This document shows, piece by piece, positions 59,024 to 64,000 of a stretch of DNA of 64,000 bases. This DNA comes from Colias croceus (lineage: Eukaryota > Arthropoda > Insecta > Lepidoptera > Pieridae). The stretch covers positions 2,234,501 through 2,298,500 of the forward strand of contig NC_059550.1 of assembly GCF_905220415.1 (NCBI RefSeq), given 5' to 3'. Numbering within the stretch: position 1 is the first letter of the stretch; each line of letters begins with the position of its first letter. The position numbers and the translations under genes were made by a program. Below the pieces are notes generated by a model, which saw nothing but the letters and a program-made list of their open reading frames with translations, made no database searches and was not told the DNA's origin.

Positions 59024-59171
59024 TTCTTTAGGTGCTATGAGAATAAAATTTCAAGGTCGCGTCATGACAATACCGTCACGGTATGGAGTAAGGCGATGAT
59101 TTTGATATGTTTGAATCTTGCCAAAGAAGTTTCACTTCTGACACGTGTGTTCGGTATGCCCGCTCTTTTTT
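59024..59171 (+). repeat. AAGTGAAAC-type repeat with internal match to 32821
   Basis: It has AATTTCAAGGTCGCGTCATG and ATGGAGTAAGGCGATGATTT. It ends CAAAGAAGTTTCACTTCTGA then CACGTGTG, like the ends of copies A and B. This links the 32.8-kb and 53-54-kb repeats into one family with shared ends and different middles. Confidence 0.5.
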
Positions 59172-59541
59172 AACTCGTTAAGACGACGTAGGTGAAGCCG
59201 CGGGCAAGCCTTTTTAGATGTAAAAAGAACATTGTTAATTTGTTAGCATGTTAATGAAAACGTTTTTTCGTTTTTGTTTTTTAACTTTTATTTATGCATC
59301 CAAAGGACAAATTATAACTTCCACCAGATTGGTATGCATTAGCAACTAGCTGTTATCGTTTGAAATAATAAATTAACTACTCCAGAGTTCCAGACTGTTA
59401 GTGGTTTGAGAAAACTTGGTTGCATCTTCCATTTTAATTACGTTTCTGGAAACATCTCAGAAATCTAGCTCGTTATTTACCTTTGACATAATATACCGGG
59501 GTTGTTCTTATTTAAACGGGGTGCGTGTTTGAAACTATTAA

Positions 59542-59725
59542 TCTATACTAATACTATAAAGAGGAAAGGTTTGTAATTATGTATGTATGTATGGTTTTCA
59601 CGCATAAACTACTGGACCGATTTGGATGTAATTTGGCACAGACAATCTTTAGACCCTGAGAAAGAACAAAGGCTACCTTTTATTGCGAAATATGTACCAC
59701 GGGCGAAGCCGGGGCGGACCGCTAG
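59542..59725 (+). mobile_element. Non-autonomous Helitron
   Basis: It starts TCTATACTAATACTATAAAG after an A, has a short ATGT array, and ends GACCGCTAG before a T with hairpin CGGGCGAAGCCGGGG. Confidence 0.75.
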
Positions 59726-60198
59726 TTTTTTATATTACGATCAGGAATAAAGAGACTGTAATTATAATAGATAAATATTAGATGGAAATTATCTTCTAAG
59801 ACGACAAGCTTGCTCAAACAAAAGTCTTGCAATTATTATTTTACTTGAAGAATAATCGTTATCTGCACTTACCATACTGGTGTAAAATTCTGTGACGTCA
59901 CTATTGAATTCTCTCGTTAAATTCTGCTATTCTGTAGAATATAGATCATTATTGTACGTAATTCTTTTGTTAATTTTATTATGTTCAGAAATATCCTTAA
60001 ATTATAGTCTAACAACATTTCTCAATAATTATTTCATTTCGATAATTTAACTATGTCAGCTCGTCATTACATATTCTTACGATATGTAGTGGGCGGAACT
60101 CATTATAACATGCCTTAAATAGGAAATTTCACGAAATCCATAACATCGCTTCGTTAATAACTCACGTACGGACTTTCTCGTACGTAGTTTCGGCATAG

Positions 60199-60205
60199 TA
60201 TAAAG
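60199..60205 (+). promoter_or_regulatory. Possible TATA box in a CpG-rich block
   Basis: TATAAAG lies within GGCATAGTATAAAGAGAGAAG, just after CGTACGGACTTTCTCGTACG, a small inverted repeat. GC-rich sequence with several CpGs follows to 60440. No confirmed gene starts here; a 47-codon open frame (60337-60480) follows. Confidence 0.2.
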
Positions 60206-61623
60206 AGAGAAGTAGCCAAACTCCCGGCGTCTAGGAGCGCACGGTACCTAAACTCGCGAGGTGCAGCTGCAGGGTTGTCACTTGTCACATTCATACTTTA
60301 AATAATTGTATAAACAAACACCGACCGCTCACAGCAATGACGCGGTCTTCACGAGACCGGTCCCAGAGTATGAACCGAGCGGCGTTGTGTGTGTGCGTAC
60401 ATACAAATGACGCGATGTACCGTTGTTCGAAGATACCTTACTTCACCCTTTATACTATGGTATCGGTCCGAATTAATTAAGATCCATTTAATTACCCTAT
60501 ATTACCCCTCGCACGTCACTCCCATATTATTATTTCCCCAACTTGACATTTAAACACAGTGACGGAGCGAGAAAAAATTGTAACATCGGCCCAATTTCCA
60601 ACTCTGTAATTAGAACTTTAGTTGTCAAGAAATATTGTATAATTTGTGGTTAATGATAATTATTATGTGGACTGACAAAGTTTTGTTACATAATTATCCA
60701 CGAAATTATAGTTCGTGCAATTGTTTGTATCGAATTAATAACGCTGTGATATTTGTCGATAATGACGACTCATTTGAAATGAAAAATGGATGAACTAGAA
60801 ATATTAATAATTAGTTAACATCTGTAGAAATTTCATGAAACACGCCATTTTTTTCAATAAATGTATAATATTATATTGCATGGGTTATAAGTTTTGCGCT
60901 AAAGGATTTCAATATTATATTGCTACTTGTCAAATATTCAACTGAACTTTGCGAACATTTTCTTTATACCAGTAACATAGGTTTTTACATTTCCAATAAT
61001 AAAAAATAATTGTCACCCATATCAGCCGTTATACGATTTCATTTTAAGCCCTGATTGTAAAAATTGATCAATTTTGTAAAATGGACAAAATTTGGTAGGA
61101 TCAAAGTATTTTACATTTATTTGGAATAGAACAAATAACAATAAATAACAATAAAACTGATACCCAATGACAATTTACCAATTGATTCTAGTTATCGCTA
61201 AAACCGCACATAAATATGCAGCAATGCATTCAGCAATGCATTTTTTGCAAAATGTAGATTCGTGTAAAAACTGTTTCCCCGCCTTATAAAAATATATCCC
61301 GGTTTTCCCATTTCAGTGCGGTAAAGATAACGCCTGTCGTCTAAATAAACAGTGGCAAAGTTAAAGCCGTATCGTGTGTGAAAAACCGGACATGTCCTAC
61401 CGTTGGCAAGTTTTTATTGTTACTGCATGTTTAGTTTAAGAGCTGGTGTCACTATTCATGTGTGATGTTGTGTGTAGAATAGGGGATGTGAATAATAGAA
61501 ACATAAAAAATAAAAATAGTTAATTATTTTAAGTATAATTAAATTATTAATGAATTTTAACAATTAACATTACCTAATGATTGATGCTTTAACTGTAGGT
61601 GGCTGTTAATGAAACTATTTTTG

Positions 61624-61833
61624 AATAGCTGTTGCCCGCAGCTTCACTTGCGTGTAAAAGATAAACAAACTTTTATTATGGGGGTAGAATTGATCAAAAT
61701 CCTTTCTTAGCGGATACCTACGTCCTAACATCTAGCTGCATACCAAATTTCAGCCCGATCCGTCCAGGGTTTGGGCTGTGCGTTGATAGATCACTATGTC
61801 AGTCAATCACCTTTGAGTTTTATTATATTACTG
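61624..61833 (-). mobile_element. Decayed Helitron
   Basis: TAGCTGTTGCCCGCAGCTTC at the left, then CAAATTTCAGCCCGATCCGT and TGTGCGTTGATAGATCA, have the order of a minus-strand Helitron with the 3' end at the left. Both termini have mutated. Confidence 0.45.
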
Positions 61834-62208
61834 GGTGGGGGGGGGGGCAAGTACCTCGCCTCGCGGCGGTGTTTTGAACAACTCCGGCTGAGTGGCCAGA
61901 CGGCTGGAGCCTAGGGCGAATGAGTGAGGAACCTACGGACTATCCGAGCGTTGTTGTAGGTTAATGCTTTTGTTGTAAGGAGGTTGATATTGAAACTATT
62001 TTTGATGTTCTAAATAAATAATACGTATACCAGAGCTATAAATACTTTCAATTCAATATCGTACGGTATTCATAAGTTATTGTCTTACATACTATAAATA
62101 TAGAACAATGAAGTCCATTCTCTATCACGGTACGTACGAGCGAAATGAAATTTGTACCGAAGATTGATCGACTTGACTATTAATATAATAACCACTTTTA
62201 TAGTACAC

Positions 62209-62391
62209 TAGCCTGCGGAGTCACTCGCGTGCTACTTGTATAAAAAGACTATGTGGTAATTTATACTATAATCTATCTGTAAATTGTTTTTATACAAATG
62301 TGATCAACGGTTTCTGCGCGAAAAATTAGCAAACCATCCTTTCATCCATCCATTCTTTAAAATTTGTGCGTTTATAATATTAATAGGTGAC
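62209..62391 (-). mobile_element. Decayed Helitron
   Basis: CTAGCCTGCGGAGTCACTCG at the left and TGCGTTTATAATATTAATAG at the right are the decayed 3' and 5' ends of a minus-strand Helitron. The hairpin is largely lost. Confidence 0.45.
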
Positions 62392-64000
62392 ATAGATTTC
62401 ATACATTTTATATGGGTAATGGGTATGAAGATTTTTCAAACGTTTTGGCGTTCGTAAAATATAATTATACGAGTATATTTTGTTAAAAATATTGTAACTC
62501 AACCAATTACTGCCTCTACACAACACTTTATTATGTGTCGCAGTTGGTTTATTATCCTTTTTGAGACTTATAGTCCCAAGTGTCGTATTTATTTGCGGAC
62601 ACGGTACAGCAAGTTGTAAGTTTATATGAAGTTTTGGCGTTACGAAGTTAATGAAATAGCACTATACAAAAATATAAGTAGAAGAAAAAGAAACAAGGCG
62701 ACAATACATGTATAAAGACATCTGTATAATGTTTGCGTACAGAATTGCTCATTTGAGAGTATAAATTTGACTATTAAGGTTTATCTCAATTTTTTGAAAA
62801 TTATGCCTGCCTGTTAATTATTATACCTGTCTCGTATTCTATAGTGCTACAAACATAATAAACTAACAGAAAACATAATAAACTAACAGAAAACACACCT
62901 GCTCATAAAAAAGTATAAAAAAAGCTAACCATAAAAAATGCAAAAATTCCCTCAGAACGCCGAAAACACCAAACACATCGGCCCCTGCACAAACAGGGTA
63001 GTTTATCTTTAAAAAACTCCATCATATTATCCCTGAGGAAATATTTGGTAAATGTGTCAAGCCGATCACTCAATGAAGCATTGTAGCCGCGTTGATAAAA
63101 CATTGTCGGAATTTTTCCCTCAGCTCTTATTCTTTCCTTTTTGTAAGCTCTTTCCGAAACTTTACTGCACCCGTTACGTTGTTGACACGAAATTTTCCAC
63201 ACAAATTAATGTCTTTGTTGAGACGTATAATGGCGCGACGCCTTTACAAGCCTCGGCGAAATTTGTTTGAACTCCTTTTTTATAGAAGTCAATATACGAA
63301 GGAGCGCTGTGGAATTGTTAAAGAATGGCTTACAATAAATGAGTCTTGACGTTTTAATGCGTTGTTATATTTGTTTGTGAGTACTGTGGTTGGTACTTGG
63401 TAGAGGTGAGAAAGAACACGTTGATTTAATTCTTTGTGTGTATAATTTGAATGGTACAAACATGTATGTTTATTTCGTTAAATAAAAATCCTAGCTTACG
63501 CTTAAGTTTTGTACTTTTGTTAGCTTTAGCTACTATTAAGCATGCTGTGCTTTTGTTATACAGTTCATTTGAATAATTTTAGCAATTTTTGTGCAAATAA
63601 ATATGATTGTGAATTGAGTAGCTTTAATTGTGTATAAAACAAGTGCGTTTGTGCGTGTTTCATTTTATAAATTCAATGTAAATTAAAGTCTTTCTTTTAA
63701 ATGATAACAAGAGTTTATTATTCTTTGCACATTATTAAGTTCGCGTCAAATTAAAATAAAATTATGATGCCTTATAAATACTAATAAAATTTAACAAAAT
63801 CTTTACGTGAAACTTTAAACATTATAATTAAGAAATTAGTTTGAAACAGAGGATATAATAAAAATCGTGTAATAAATAACCCGATATTATTTTGTACTTT
63901 AACAATGAAAACGTGTATAATAATAAAATTATTTAATTGCTGAGGGTTCATTACAGAGTTGAATGTTCTCGAAGTAGTTAACCCTTAGCTGGTATCGCCT

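Larger units (their letters stand above)
59726..64000. other. Non-coding end of the window
   Basis: No gene was confirmed. A CpG-containing block at 60150-60480 has a TATA-like TATAAAG and a 47-codon open frame. Decayed Helitrons lie at about 61624-61833 and 62209-62391. A G run at 61836-61847 precedes a GC-rich patch. The minus-strand 99-codon frame (62903-63202) overlaps two plus-strand frames, and none shows a known domain. Confidence 0.4.

Noticed and set aside
62903..63349. Overlapping frames of 72-99 codons on both strands
   Set aside because: No recognisable domain, no splice context and mutual overlap. Possibly an old element, but nothing supports a gene.

Overview
The window looks like nuclear DNA of a moth or butterfly (Lepidoptera). 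It is AT-rich, has long non-coding stretches, a host gene split by introns with GTAAGT donors, and a dense load of short elements. Many of these elements start with TC next to an A and end in CTAG next to a T, just after a small hairpin (CGGGCGAAGCCG). That layout is typical of non-autonomous Helitrons, and these sequence types are very common in Lepidoptera. There are no bacterial operons, CRISPR arrays or rRNA genes.

The one convincing host gene is on the minus strand, from the start of the window to about 10.4 kb. Three exons splice in consistent phase (10361-10412, 3830-3993, 2391-2607). They encode a signal peptide followed by a secreted immunoglobulin V-type domain that resembles the insect Beaten path (Beat) family. 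The 3' end of the gene was not found and probably lies beyond position 1. Directly downstream of exon 3 is a partial, diverged copy of it (2204-2353). The copy keeps an open frame and splice-like borders but has lost the domain's second core cysteine.

The rest is mobile-element territory. 15.9-16.5 kb holds a 5'-truncated LINE on the minus strand. 20.09-20.90 kb is a hAT-like element with an exact 8-bp target duplication and CTTCC-rich subterminal arrays. 25.05-25.74 kb is a foldback element with arms of about 200 bp. 19.6 and 28.1 kb carry two copies of one hairpin MITE. 33.13-33.74 kb is a nearly perfect inverted repeat (292-bp arms, 29-bp spacer). A 3.9-kb non-LTR retrotransposon (33.76-37.70 kb) has inserted right beside it. 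That element has ORF1 and an almost complete endonuclease/reverse transcriptase ORF2 broken by one frameshift.

43.15-45.21 kb is a 2.06-kb PIF/Harbinger transposon with a TAA target duplication. It keeps decayed pieces of both its genes, a transposase N-terminus and a Myb/SANT-like protein, and has a Helitron end inserted in it. A tRNA-like SINE fragment follows. 48.7-49.3 kb is a LINE 3' end with an ATTTC repeat tail. 53-60 kb has more Helitrons, a pair of related repeats ending in AAGTGAAACTTCTT, and a 222-bp terminal-inverted-repeat element. About fifteen Helitron copies are recognisable, and none has a Rep/helicase gene.

All calls come from reading the sequence. No alignment, expression or database search was run, so family names rest on motifs and element ends.
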